A DNA stretch of 64,000 bases from Eurosta solidaginis (lineage: Eukaryota > Arthropoda > Insecta > Diptera > Tephritidae). The stretch covers positions 179,194,672 through 179,258,671 of the forward strand of contig NC_090322.1 of assembly GCF_040869045.1 (NCBI RefSeq), written 5' to 3'. A program made the position numbers and the translations under genes. The notes under the pieces were generated by a model. That model did no database searches, was not told the origin of the DNA, and worked only from the letters and a program-made list of their open reading frames with translations. Of this stretch, positions 44,137 to 56,384 are shown in pieces; position 1 is the first letter of the stretch, and the number at the start of each line of letters is the position of its first letter.

Positions 44137-47100
44137 GAGTCCTACAGATAAACCTCCAACACAGTAAAGTGGCGTCGAGCGAACTCCTCCTAACCCTTGA
44201 GGAGGGTTCGTTTGACGTGGCGCTGATCCAGGAGCCGGAGCTCTCATCGGGAGGAAAGGTTTCTGGACTTAGCGCGCGCGGGTTTGGCGTTTACTACGCG
44301 TAAACGGAAGGACGGGTGCGAGCTGTAATAATGGTAAGGAAACAGCTGCATTCATATATGCTGCCTAAATACACCACTGAGAATCTCGTAACGGTAGCCG
44401 TTGAGCAAAAGAATACGCAGGCATTTATCCTGGCGTTATGGTACATGGCCCATGCTGCGGAGGTCCCACCGATGGAGTGCAAAAGGATAGTACAGGAGGT
44501 AGGGCGCAAACGGCGGTCGTCATAGACGCAGATGCAAATGCGCACCACAATGCGTGGGGAGGAGCAGACACGAACGAGAGAGGTGAATCTATATTTTGTT
44601 ACATCCAGCAAACCAAGTTGCAGATAGCCAACAGGGGAAACGCTCCGAGCGTGATATATCAAGGTATGATTGGATTGTTCTTGATAGACCATCCTTCTCC
44701 AACCATGCCAGCAGCCCCATAAAGAGGGTAGAGAAGGGAGGAACCTTTAGAAACCCTAGGACAGCTAAGTGGACTAAATTCCGAAAACATGTAGAAACAA
44801 AACTGCGACAACCCAAAGAGGTTGCCAATGTGGAGGAACTGGAGGAGTCGAATGAATTCCTAACAAGGACGTTTACGACTGCGTATAACAAAGCTTGCCT
44901 TCTAAGAAGATTCAGAGGAAAAGCAAAGCCACCATGGTGGAGCAATGAGCTGAGTCTTCTAAAAGGACAGGTAAAAGAAATGTTTAAGTTCGCAAAGACC
45001 GCGGAAATCGAACCGTGTCGGGACGAGTACAGGGATCTACTGAAACTTACCAGGGCGAAGAGAAGCTCATGGAAAAGTTTCTGTACGGACATAGAGTGCT
45101 CCAGCGAAACAGCACGGTTGAAAAAAGTCCTAGCAAGGGGAAACATAGTTCAGGGAGTAATAAAGAAAGAAAACGGGGAATGGTCACGTAATAGTGAGGA
45201 ATCCCTTGAGGTGCTTCTCAACACACATTTCCCATCAGGAGACGGTTTAGAAGAGCCAGCAGACACCACTCACACTTCGATCACGGAGCTAGTAGTGCCG
45301 GGCTTGGTGACCGAGATAGAATGGGCAGTGAAAATTTTTTCTAAGTTTAAATCGCCGGGCCCAGATGGTATATTCCCGGCCATGCTACAAGTTTCAAGTG
45401 TGGCGATCGTGGAATGGCTCAAAATAATATTCGATGGGTGCATAAGGCTGAATCATGTACCGCACTCTTGGAAAACTGCTTGCGTAGCTTTCCTACTAAA
45501 GGCGGGGAAGATCGGTCACGTGTATCCCAAAGACTATAGACCCATTAGCTTAACATCATTTCTGCTCAAAACCTTTGAGAGGCTGATAGATGTGTACATA
45601 AATTCCAACGTGGATGAAAAGCTGCTCTCCACAACACAGCATGCGTACACCAAAGGCAAGTCGGTAGATACCGCATTGCATAGGGTGGTAATAAGTATAG
45701 AGAAATCCCTGAAATATAAGTAGAATACTCTAAGAGTATTCTCGGACATTGCCGGGGCTTTCAATAATGTTTCAAAATGGGCGAATGGGATGGTCTTAAT
45801 TACATTAAAGTACATCCTGCCTTAATCAGATGGATCGGCTATATGTTAAATTGCAGAAAGGTTACATCACGATGGGGATTGTACGAGGCCACGAAATCTG
45901 TGGACAGAGGCACGCCGCAGGGAGGGGTGATATCACCTGTGGACGCTGATCATCAACCAACTGCTCAGGCGATTCAATGAGGGACCCGTAAAACTTACGG
46001 CTTACGCAGATGACATTGCAATTGTCAAAAGTGGAAAGTGCCTTATAACGATTAGTTCTTTGATGGATCGGGCGCTTCGGGGTATTCATACCTGGGCATC
46101 TAATGTCGGGTTGAAAGTCAATGTGGAGAAGACGCATATGGTCTTATTTACAAAGAGGTACAAGGTCCCAAATTGGACCAGGTCTAAGTTAGGAGGGGTG
46201 ACCTTACAGGAAAAACCTTGCACAAAATATCTAGGAATCATCCTAGACAGTAAGCTGTCATGGAAGCTCAATGTGGAGGAGAGGGTTAAGAAGGCCTCAA
46301 CGGCACTCTATGCATGTAAAAAAATGCTGGGGTGTACGTGGGGCTTATCGCCCTCTCTTTCTCATTGGGTTTTTACAGCGATTGGAAGCCCTCTTCTATA
46401 CTATGGAGTTCTTGTTTGGTGTAAAGCCACACAAAAAACAACATACCTCAAAAAATTAGAGGGGGTATGCAGACTATCGATGCTTAGCATTACGGGAGCC
46501 CTGAAAACAACCCCGACGGCTGCACTGTATGCCATTCTGCACATTCCACCTGTAGACCTGGTAGCAAAGAACATAGGAGAGAACATAGCATTAACAACTG
46601 CAACCAGGCTCGGTGCCTCGGGGCAGCTTCAGCGCTGACCATATGGCCATAGTAGTATAGCGTCATCAATCGCAAGACGAACAGACTACCTGATTCCTTA
46701 TCTCCGCTTCGAGGGAGATCTTAAGGTCACAATAGAGGTGGACGGTTGGCGCAAGGGTGCGCAAATGGCGGAAGATGCGATACATGTGTACACAGATGGT
46801 TCCAAAGTAGTGGAAGGAGTAGGGTCTGCGGTATACTGTGCTGATCTGGAAATAAGCAGATCCTACAGGCTGCCGGATTACTGTAGCGTTTTCCAAGCGG
46901 AAATATTAGCCGTAACCAAAGCAGTAGAAAACCTGGAGGAGAATAGCTTAAGCTGCAACCGTGTTAACTTTTATATTGACAGTCAAGCAGCAATTAAGGC
47001 AATAATCTCGCATAGCACAGCATATAAATGCGTGTTAGAGTGTAAGCGGTGTCTGGAGAGAATCGGGACAGGGAGAAGCATAGATCTATATTTGGTCCCA

Positions 47101-47628
47101 GGGCATATGGGAATATATGGGAATGAAAAAGCGGACGAACTAGCTAAAAACGGCGCATCCCTTGAAGCTTGCTCCGTAGACGTCCCAATTAGACTGGGCG
47201 AGATTAAGCGAAGACGAGAGGTGAACATGATCGACCAATCGGGTAAGGCCTGGGTTCAAGCGCGGGGCTGTAAAGTGTCGAAGATTATGTGTAGGTCTTA
47301 CAACCTTAGACTAACAAAGTTGCTTCTATCATTAAAAAGAGAGGACTGTAGACTCATGATGGGTATTCTGACTAGACACTGCCTTCTGGCGTCACATGCC
47401 TTTAAATTAAGCTTGGTCAGTGATAGCAGATGTAGGAAGTGCGAGTTGGAGGAGGAAATGATCGAGCACGTTCTCTGCTCGTGCCCTGCACTTTCCAGGC
47501 TAAGACTCCAGCTATTAGGAGTGATACAGCTGTCAGATCTAGAAGCAGCAAGTGGCTTAAATCCTAGGAAGCTTCTAGTATTTGCCAAGAGGACGGAGTT
47601 ATTTTATAACATAGGTCCTGGTTTTTGA
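44137..47628 (+). pseudogene. LOA-like LINE ORF2: endonuclease, reverse transcriptase, RNase H; broken
   Basis: Endonuclease: LQINLQHSKVASSELL at 44140, ALIQEP near 44220, then DANAHHNAWG near 44530 (catalytic D/N/H-like block). The SDH end of the domain is lost in a deletion near 44650. Reverse transcriptase: SPGPDGIFPAML at 45355, YRPISLTSFLLKT at 45535, in-frame TAG at 45721, FSDIAGAFNNVS (catalytic D) at 45740, a frameshift near 45780, GTPQGGVISP near 45910, YADD at about 46006, thumb to 46638. RNase H: 46738-47628, YTDGSK, FQAE, YIDSQAA and GHMGIYGNEKADELA retain all four acidic positions. A C-x2-C...H-x4-C zinc-knuckle-like end (CRKCELEEE...HVLCSC) follows. Confidence 0.85.
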
Positions 47629-47865
47629 TAGAGGTTTTCAGTTTGGTCGTTAAAACAAACTTCTGGTAACACTACGGACTCAAAAGTCTATGTGAGGTCC
47701 TCATGGACCGGCCAGTTGAACCAATCCTAACCTAACTCTGATGTATTGCTTAGCTGGAGTGTATGGTCCAGTCCTAGGACATCCCAATATTAATTGGACC
47801 ATATTTTTTGTATGAATTGTGGTTAATTTTAGCGCACTCGCATGCCTTGCGATTTTTGCAGGGTA

Positions 47866-48129
47866 GAATCTTCCAGGCAGGGATACTATGAATAGAGAGG
47901 ACTTGTCTCGTTAGCGATTTTTTGAGGCGATTATTTTGACATACACATTCGCTCGGAAAGCGAAACGCTTGCACCACTAGATTCACTAACTACGAAGCAG
48001 AAATCATTGCGCCCATCACGCTAAGTTATGTACTGAATACGTCTAGGAAAGAAATATTTGGGATAACGTTCCCCCTTTACAAAGCATTTGCCGTTTGGCC
48101 CAAACGTGAAGAGGACGGGAGTTTCTTCT
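47866..48129. other. Spacer, nothing identified
   Basis: The 70-codon minus-strand frame (47774-47986) crosses the MITE end and has no domain. Confidence 0.4.
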
Positions 48130-48275
48130 ACCAACATGTGCAGGATCGTAAGTGTGAGCGGTTGTAAGGAGACAGTCGCCCTTTTGCTTTGCTGGTGCCC
48201 AGGCCTGGCAAATATGAGGTTCCGAGTTCTAGGCAGTATAATACTGGCTGACATAGCTACCAACTCAATATTTTA
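48130..48275 (+). pseudogene. LOA-like LINE C-terminal scrap
   Basis: Reads CKETVALLLCWCPGLANMRFRVLGS, here given only as its key pattern: LLCWCPGLANMR followed by VLGSIILAD, matching VLCSCPALSRLR...LLGVIQLSD at the end of the LINE ORF2 at 47480-47540. Confidence 0.6.
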
Positions 48276-48429
48276 AGTAAACATAATGGGTACTTTATGC
48301 AATTGGTTTCTGGAGAATGTGCATCATAATTGCATCTAGTGCGCTACTTGTGTCCGGTTCGTTCAGCATAGCAACCAAACCATTAACCATCTACAATTGC
48401 TCTTAATAAACGGCAAGTGCAACTTTCAA

Positions 48430-48600
48430 ATTTTCTTCTTTGTAAAGTAGTCGCTGTCACGCCCATTTGGCAAAGTTTTAGCACATTTTAATATCTCGTC
48501 ATTAAGTCAACAAACTCTGTAAATTTTATCAACTTATCAGCCTTTGGTTATCACATTTTTTTCGTTCTTAGAAATTTTTGATATCGAAAAGTTGGGCGTG
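48430..48600 (+). mobile_element. Fragment of the minisatellite-bearing repeat family
   Basis: Contains GTCACGCCCATTTGGCAAAGTTTTA and the GATATCGAAAAGTTGGGCGTG block of the family body, ending abruptly where an inverted copy starts. Confidence 0.6.
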
Positions 48601-49459
48601 CTTTGTAAACGAGTATAAACTTTGATTGGGAAACGGTTGGTTGTACAGGTATATAGGAATCGAGATAGATATAGACTTCCATATATCAAATTCATCAATA
48701 TCGAAAAAAATCCGTCCGTCTGTCCGTTAACACGATAACTTGAGTAAATATTGAGATATCTTCACCAAATTTGGTACACTAGCTTATCTAGACCCAGAAT
48801 AGATTGAAAATTTGTGAAGTCGGATGATAACCACGCCCACTTTTTATATATATAACATTTTGGAAAACACAAAAAACCTGATTATTTAGTAAATAATACA
48901 CCTAGAATGTTGAAATTTGACGAGTGGACTGATATTGAGCCTCTTAATAAACATTTAAACAATTTTTTTAAATGGGCGTGGCACCGCCCACTTGTGATAA
49001 AATCTATTTTAAAAATATTATTAATCATAAATCAAAAATTGTTAAACCTATCGTAACAATATTCGGCAGAGAGGTTGCCTTTACTATATGGCAAGCATTG
49101 GAGAAAAATTAACGAAACCGATTAAGGACGACGCCCACTTTTATATAAAAGATTTTTAAAAGGGTCGTGGATGAATACAATAAGCTATGTATATCTTTGC
49201 AAGTAAGAGCTTTATATCAATGGTATTTCATTTCCCAAGTGTATTTATAACAGTAGGAAAAACTTCAAATTATAAAAAATGGGCGTGGCACCGCCCCTTT
49301 TATGACTAAGCAATTTTCTATATTTCGAGAGCCATAACTCGAAGGAAAATTAACGTATCGTAATAAAATTTGGTACATAAATTTTCCCTATAGTACGGGG
49401 TACCATTATGCGAACAAAATTAATATACTCTATGAGCTCTGCTCAGCTGAGTATAAAAA
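48601..49459 (-). mobile_element. Divergent (B-type) body of the repeat family, inverted
   Basis: Homologous in reverse orientation to 54760-55710: shared blocks include AAATAATCAGGTTTTTTGTG, AAGTGGGCGGTGCCACGCCC and TTATAAATACACTTGGGAAAT. On the minus strand it starts TTTTTATACTCAGCTGAGCAG, which is the inverse of the usual right end of the family, so in this subtype the two ends are inverted repeats of each other. No minisatellite. Confidence 0.75.
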
Positions 49460-49888
49460 CATATACACAATATGTAGGCATACCCTAATGTCTTAACATT
49501 CCTCACATATATTAATGTGCATGTCTAGAAAAGTAAACACATAAAAGCACTTTTGTTACCAGAAAGCGCTAAAATACACAGTCGTAAAGACAAAGCGTTA
49601 TTAAGAAGCCGTCACTTACTTTAATAAATGAACTGAAAGCAGGCCACAAAAAGGACATTTGAACAGATCCTTGGAGAAGGCGGTATCAGAGAGTATAACG
49701 CACAGCCATACAAAATTTTAAACTCACAAAAAAAAAATACATATACTTTCACAAATGTAGCTATTTATAAAAAACGCGTAAGTATATGCTTGTGCTCAAA
49801 CGCAACATCCATCGCATATGACGTGGCATGCGGCATACCACTCAGCGCCAACAGTGATAAGTTTTTGTGTAGTGGAAGCGTACAAAAA
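49460..49888. other. Spacer, nothing identified
   Basis: AT-rich, without coding signal or recognised repeat. Confidence 0.5.
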
Positions 49889-51586
49889 ACAAGTAAGGAA
49901 AGCTAAGTTCGGGTGTAACCTAAGATTACATACTCAGCTGAGAGCTTTGGAGACAAAATAAGGGAAAATCACCATTTAGTAAAATGAACCTAGGGTAACC
50001 CTGGAATGTGTTTGTATGACATGTGCATCAAATTAAAGGTGTTAACGATTATTTAAAACGTAGTGGGCCTTAGTTCTATAGGTGGACGCCTTTTCGAGAT
50101 ATCGCAATAAGGGTGGACCAGGGGTGACTCTAGAATATGTTTGTACGATATGGATATCAAACTAAAGGTACTAATGAGGGTTTTAAAATGGAGTGGCCCT
50201 TAGTTCTTGTATATGTGAATGCGTTTTCGAGATATCGACCAAAATGTGGACCAGGGTGAACCAGAACATCATCTGTCGGATACCGCTAATTTATTTATAT
50301 ATGTAATACCACGAACAGTATTCCTGCCAAAATTCCAAGGGCTTTTGAGATCGCCCCGCAGAACTTTTTCATTTTATTCTACTTAATATGGTAGGTGTCA
50401 TACCCATTTTACAAAGTTGTTTCTAAAGTTTTATTTTGCATCTATAAACCAATCCAATTACCATGTTTCATCCCTTTTTCGTATTTGGTATAGAATTATG
50501 GCATTTTTTTTCTTTGTTCGTAATTTTCGATATCGGAAAAGTGGGCGTGGTCATAGTCGGATTTCGGCCATATTTCATACCAAGATAAAGTGACTTCAGA
50601 TAAGTACGTGGACTAAGTTTAGTAAAGATATATATATTTTTTGCGCAAGTTATCGTGTTAACGGCCGAGCAGAAGGACAGACGGTCAACTGTGTATAAAA
50701 ACTGGGCGTGGCTTCAACCGATTTCGCCCATTTTCACAGAAAACGGTAACTGTTTTCATAGAATCTATGTCCCTACCAAATTTCACAAGGATTGGTAAAT
50801 TTTTGTTCCACTTATAGCATTAAAAATATTCTAGACGAATTAAATGAAAAAGAGCGGAGTTACGCCCACTTTGAAATTTTATTTTATCTTTGTATTTTGT
50901 TGCACCATATCATTGCTGGAGTCGAATGTTGACATAATTACTTTTATACTGTAAATCTTTTGTTAAAATTTGACTTTAAAAAAAATTTTTTTTTAAAAGT
51001 GGGCGAGTTCATCATCCGTCATATTTAGCACACATATAGTAATAGGAGTAACGTGCCTACCAAATTTCATAATGATATCTTCAACGACTGCTAAATTACA
51101 GCTTGCAAAACTTTTAAATTACCTTCTTTGAAAAGTGGGCGGTGCCACGCCCATTGTGCAAAATTTTTCTAATTTTCTATTTTGCGTCATAAGGTCAACG
51201 CACCTACCAAGTTTCACCGCTTTATCCGTCTTTGGTAATGAATTACCGCACTTTTTCGGTTTTTCGAAATTTTCGATATCGAAAAAGTGGGCGTGGTTGT
51301 AGGAGTCCGATTTCGTTCATTTTAAATAGCGATCTGAAATAAGCGCCCAGGAACCTACATACCAAATTTCATCAAGATACCTCAAAATTTACTCAAGTTA
51401 TAGTGTTTATAGACGGACGGACAGACGGACGGGCGGACATGGCTAAATGAATTTCTTTTTTCACCAAGATCATTTTGAAATATAGAAGTCTATATCTATC
51501 TCAATTAGTTTATGCCGTTACGGATTACCGTTATGCGAACAAAGTTAATATACTCTGTGAGCTCTGCTCAGCTGAGTATAAAAAAA
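49889..51586 (+). mobile_element. Minisatellite-bearing repeat element, complete copy
   Basis: From ACAAGTAAGGAAAGCTAAG to CTCAGCTGAGTATAAAAA, with about two minisatellite units (49980-50270), the standard body and a short GACG microsatellite near 51412. In the left hairpin the right arm is mutated (CCTAAG instead of CCGAAC). Confidence 0.85.
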
Positions 51587-52475
51587 TCGAAAACTATAAC
51601 GTTGCAAGTGGAAGATTGTAGACAGCGAATGCATATTGAACATAAACATACAGATATTTAAAAAAAAAAAAATGATGAAATACAGTTGAGTGATGTATGT
51701 TCACACATAAGTAAATCTGTATGAACTCCCTGTAGGGAATAAATGTCGTAATGATAAAATCATGTTTTCTTCAATATAATAAGAATGTACGAGCTTTTTT
51801 GTTATAACACTGAAAAATCAAGAAATTTTATCAAATTGACTTAAAGATCTCATGGTTATTGAGGAAATAAAAGATATTTGATTACTCTATCTAAATAAGG
51901 GTACTCATAAATACGCTAATCAAACTATGTCTTCTAATAGGAACCTAAATAGGTGTAAAAGATCCACCTTCCCAAGTTCGGCAAGACTGTCGACAAAGCA
52001 TGCGTTTAGAAATTTGAGTCATCTTTTTGCAGTCCTGAACATGGGCAACGAGAGTGATGAATCAACTACCAATCCCAAATACGCATACTTCTTTCCTATC
52101 CAAATATGGCTATGCGATCACCACGGTTGTTCCACAGAAAGTCAGTTGCCCTAATCTCACACTCCACAGGAGTCTATGTCATGTGGTGAGTGTTGGATGT
52201 AAGATTGTTGTAATTCGATTAGTCGTTCCCTTGCCATGTCATCTAATATCGTCACGTACCCGTATTCGATTGAATTAAGCCAGCGCACCCTTTGGGGTTG
52301 ACGTTAAGCCACACCAGAGGTTACTATGCCAGAAAAAAATTATTATGGACATTTTGAGAAACGCTTCGATCTCTAATCGGAAGCAACCGATCATAATCAC
52401 TAACTGGTTCTTAGCCGACTTACTGCTTTTGGCCGTTTTTTAAGAAGTCACTCCTAAATCAACCCCTATTTCGCT
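51587..52475. other. Intergenic, nothing identified
   Basis: Short frames on the plus strand (51927-52154, 52054-52278) have no recognisable domain. Confidence 0.45.
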
Positions 52476-52740
52476 ATAACTGACGCCAATTGAGAGTGCC
52501 AAGGGAAGTTAAGTTCCGATCCACCTGCCTTTCAAAGCAGTGGAGGTATCTCCATTCTCTGCTTAAAACTGCGGTGTCCACTGAAATGCTTTCTTGGCCG
52601 GAGCGTTTTCTTCCATTCGTAAATTGTGACCTAGCCAGCGAAGTCTTTGGGTGTTTATTCGGTGCACTATCATATATCTGTGAAAGCTCGTACAGCGGAC
52701 ATATAACGGGCCACAAATAACTTTTCTCTACAGCAATCCA
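52476..52740 (-). pseudogene. RTE-like LINE 3' relic, decayed copy
   Basis: The 80-codon minus-strand frame 52716-52474 keeps only landmarks of the better copy: CPLYELSQIYD at the position of LYELYADIN, and LTSLGTLNWRQL at LNSHGVTNWRQL. Same orientation as the next copy. Confidence 0.65.
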
Positions 52741-52953
52741 AGAGCTATCTCATCTTCTAACAACCGGTACTGACCAAATTGTTAACATCTTCCTATCGGT
52801 TTGCTAACGACGGGTTACAGATGTGCTGTCAATTTTATAAGGACAACGATAATACTAACATGCCGATAACAAATTGGTAAGACTCCAATAAAACGACCAT
52901 AATTTTTCGACAAAAAATCTATAGCTCTTATTAAATCGGTTATTTTTAAATAA

Positions 52954-53810
52954 TAAACTTACTTACTTACTTAATTGGCGCTTAACCGTCTAAACGGTTA
53001 TGGCCGTCCAACAAGGCGCACCAGTCGCTCCTTCGCTCCGCCAACTGGCGCCAATTGGTCACACCATGGGAGTTTAAATCGTTTTCCACCTGGTCCTTCC
53101 AACGGAGTGGGGGCCGCCTTCTACCTCTGCTTCCATAGGCGGGTTCCGATAGAAACACTTTCTTGGCCGGAGCATCATCTTTCATTCGCATAACATGGCC
53201 TAGCCAGCGCAGCCGCTGCATTTTAATTCGCTGGACTATGTTGATGTCTGCGTATAGCTCGTACAGCCCATCATTAAATCTTCTTCGGTACTCGCCATCG
53301 CCAGCACATAGAGGCCCACAAATCTTTCGAAGAACTTTTCTCTCGAACACTCCCAAAGCCGCTTCATCTGCTGTTGTCATAGTCCATGCTTCTGCCCCAT
53401 ATAGCAGGACGGGTACGATAAGTTACTTGTAGCGTATGATTTTCGTTCGCCGAGAGAGGACTTTACTTTTCAATTGTCTACCTAGTCCAAAGTAGCATTT
53501 ATTGGCAAGATTGATTCTTCGCTGCATTTCAGTGCTGATGTTACTGCTAGTGTTGATGCTGGTTCCCAAATAAACGAAGTCTTCTACTATTTCGAAATTA
53601 TGGCTGCCAACAGTAGCTTGGTTGCCAAAGCGCGTATGCGCTGACTCTTTGCTCGATGACAGCAGGTACTTCGTTTTGTCCTCATTCACCATCAAACCCA
53701 TCTTTACCGCTTCTTTTTCCAGTTTTGGAGTAAGCAGAGCTAACAACGCGGGTGTTTAGGCCGATGATATCAATGTCATCAGCATATGCCAGTAATTGCA
53801 CTATAATTTT
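52954..53810 (-). pseudogene. RTE-like LINE 3' fragment: YADD to C-terminus and tail
   Basis: On the minus strand: LLAYADDIDIIG (53790, catalytic YADD box), then 53746-53423 with VNEDKTKYLLSS and VYLGTSINTSSNISTEMQRRI, a break near 53420, then 53380-52982 with LGVFERKVLRKICGPLC, RLRWLGHVMRMKDD, and NWRQLAERRSDWCALL. The 3' end is GACGGTTAAGCGCCAATTAAG followed by (TAAG)n at 52955-52974. Truncated just before YADD. Best preserved of five copies in the window (others at 17946, 32091, 40040, 52476). Confidence 0.85.
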
Positions 53811-54297
53811 TTTAAGAAAGCGATAAACTGTCTTTAACTGCTTGATACTACGTCCATATTTTTTTAATTAATAATCGCGAAACTTTCGATTATAAGCCGA
53901 TAACAAACAGACAAAATTTCCATAACATCTCGATAATTCTACATCCATACACTGTTGATAGTACACCTATGTATAACAAATCGATAGCTCCTCTATAGTA
54001 AATGGATGCAGAGCCAAAAAAGCCGTCGACAACAAAGCGATAATTCATCGATAAGAAATTGATAGCACTGCTTCGTTTCCAGCTTCGGTTTAGGCTTCGG
54101 CCTTGACATCCTAGAGGAAATGACTTTCGACTATTTCTGGAAAATGCCTTCATTTTCGCAAACAATTCAGGGGTACTGGAATTCTTTGTCCACTGTGCCC
54201 AAATATGAAACAAAATATATTTCAATTCTGACTTTATAAATTTACTTCACCATTTGAAACTATAGAAAGCAGTTTGGATTGGGCTTTTCTTTCTATC
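53811..54297. other. Intergenic, nothing identified
   Basis: Contains several loosely repeated CGATAA/ACAAAGCGATAAT phrases, but no clear period. The 111-codon minus-strand frame 53890-54225 has no domain. Confidence 0.4.
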
Positions 54298-54428
54298 TAT
54301 CGGGTTAGGAGGCTAAGAATATACCCGCGTTATGTATGCGTGTCGTTAGAGGCGTCTTGTGTAGCGCAACCCTTCAAGGGAAGGCCATCGCAGCTTATAG
54401 TTTCCCCAACCCATTTATCAACCCATGG
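54298..54428 (+). mobile_element. (CAA)n-tailed retroelement, 5' fragment
   Basis: Matches 1694-1860 (CGGGTTAGGAGGCTAAGAATATACCCGCG and GTGTAGCGCAACCC). It breaks off after the CAACCCATTTATCAACC block; no tail. Confidence 0.65.
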
Positions 54429-54673
54429 CAAATTCTGTTTCTTATGAAAATGAATATTAAAACAAAAATATATATACAACACACACATAGATAAGCCTTA
54501 AATTTATATATATATAACACATTAAAAATTTATACACACATGCATACACACGCTTTTAAGCAGTTGAAGTGCATCAATCTTATTATACGACTGCGTATGC
54601 TCAGAGAATTGTTAGGAAAACTTTCGCAATTGAAGAAAAATCAAACGTACTAAGATACTTAGGCACATACAAA

Positions 54674-56087
54674 ACAAGTAAAGGTGTAACCGAACATTAT
54701 ATACTCAGCGTGAGCTTCAGTTGCACATTTCATTTCAGATAAATTTCTTTTCTACATAACACGTGGCACCGCCCGTTTAAAAAAAAATGTCTCCCCATTT
54801 CCTCTTACAATAAAACTTGATAAGTGAAATATCATTGATTCAAAACTATTTTTTGCTAATTGTAGCTTATTATTCTAGTCTAGGGAAAATTTGTGTACCC
54901 AATTTTATTACGATCCGTTAATTTTCCTTCGAGTTATGGCTCCCGAAATATAGAAAATTGCTTAGTCATAAAAGGGGCGGTGCTACGCCCATTTTTTATA
55001 ATTTGAAGTTTTTCCTACTGTTATAAATACACTTGGGAAATGAAATACCATTGATATAAAGCTCTTTTTTGCAAAGATATAGCTTATTTTATTCGTCCAC
55101 GACTCTTTTAAAAATCTTTTATATAAAAGTGGGCGTGGTCCTTAACCGATTTCGTAAGTTTTTCTTCAAAGCATTCCCTATAGTAAAGGCAACCTCCCTG
55201 CGGAATTTTGTTACGATAGGTTTAACGATTTTTGATTTATGATCAACAATATTTTTAAAATTTATTTTATCACAAGTGGGCGGTGCCACGCCCGTTTTAA
55301 AATTTTTTTTAAAATTTTTATCAAGAGTCTCAATATCAGTCCACAAGTCAAATTTCAACACTCTAGGTGTATTATTTACTAAATAATCAGGTTTTTTGTG
55401 TTTTCTAAAATGTTATATATATAAAAAGTGGGCGTGGTTATCATCCGATTTCGTTCATTTTCAATACAAATCTATTCTGGGTCCCGATAAACTGAGGTTT
55501 ATTGTGGCTAAAGTAAGTGCTGGTTAAAACTCAAAAAAGGTTAAAGATGGTAAAAATCAGCCCATATCACCAAAAAGTTGTACCAAATTTCTCAAATCTC
55601 AATATTTAATCAAGTTAACGGACAGACGGACAGACAAGGCTCAATCAAATATTTTTCGACACTGATGATTTTGATATATGGAAGTCTATATCTATCTCGA
55701 TTCATTATCCAAAGTTAATATAGTCTGTGGGGATTCAAGGGGTTGTGTAGCGCAATATATATAACTTCTCCAACCCAATTGTCAACCTCACCTTCGAGCG
55801 GCGAATCCCGTTTCACTAACAGACGAGGCTCTGGCGACCCCAAGCTCCTCATGGAACTTGGGGGTGGGGAGGGAGGGATGGCCTGAAGGTTTAATGTGGC
55901 CATGTAAATCGTTCCCGAGATGGTCGGGCCAGCACCTTAATGGTGCTGTGTTACCGGAGCGTATCGGATCTGTATCCGACAAAGGACAATCACATCGATA
56001 ACACTCCCCAAAGCCTTCGGGGAGTAGCTAATCGCTACAACAACAACAACAATATAGTCTGTGTGCAAAGCACGCTGAGTATAAAAA
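54674..56087 (+). mobile_element. B-type repeat family copy, split by a retroelement
   Basis: Starts ACAAGTAAAGGTGTAACCGAACATT (the left hairpin arm is deleted) and ends GCTGAGTATAAAAA. The body is the divergent B type shared with 48601-49459. A block at about 55495-55570 (AAACTGAGGTTTATTGTGG...) is extra relative to that copy. The (CAA)n element at 55730-56050 interrupts it close to its right end. Confidence 0.8.
55730..56050 (+). mobile_element. (CAA)n-tailed short retroelement with 13-bp target duplication
   Basis: 321 bp, starting GGGATTCAAGGGGTTGTGTAG and ending in (CAA)4-5. The duplication AATATAGTCTGTG stands at 55717-55729 and 56051-56063. It lacks the first 110 bp or so of copy 1 (1694), so it is 5'-truncated. 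Non-coding. The clean duplication and variable 5' end are hallmarks of target-primed reverse transcription by a LINE in trans. Confidence 0.95.
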
Positions 56088-56384
56088 GTAGCTGACTCTG
56101 TCTTGAGGATGCGTCAGCATTTATTTAAATGGGAAGAATGTTTTAAGTAAAACTGTATTCAAGAAAACGCAATTGCATTGCTATAAGCTTAACTAACTGG
56201 AAGACCAAAAAGCTGCAGAATTCACTTATTTGCCGATATATTGGTTATATACAAATAAGATACAAATAAAAATTTAAGACAAAAAAACCAATAAGTCTGA
56301 AATCATACGAGTGTACAACTATAACTTGATGAAAAAAGTATGAACTGCAACTTCTGGATATACTGGAAGAAATAAAAAGTGGGA

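Larger units (their letters stand above)
42243..47734 (+). mobile_element. LOA-like LINE, full length, 12-bp target duplication
   Basis: The duplication ACTCTGATGTAT stands at 42231-42242 and 47735-47746, giving an element of 5492 bp. It has a 5' region (42243-42618), ORF1, ORF2 with endonuclease, reverse transcriptase and RNase H, and a short 3' region ending CCAATCCTAACCTAA. ORF2 with RNase H and the gag-like DUF4780-type ORF1 point to the LOA/I side of the LINE tree. Frameshifts, a stop and internal deletions make it inactive. Partial relatives are at 1-280, 8561-10425, 38556-39905 and 48130-48275. Confidence 0.9.
42170..47863. mobile_element. 190-bp TA MITE split by a LOA-like LINE
   Basis: The left end CCCTGCAAAAATCG (42170) and right end CGATTTTTGCAGGG (47863) are perfect 14-bp inverted repeats flanked by TA (42168-42169 and 47864-47865). 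Removing the LINE and one target-site copy leaves about 190 bp, a short non-coding element. The phrases TGTGGTCCA and TGGACCATA show further internal symmetry. Confidence 0.85.
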
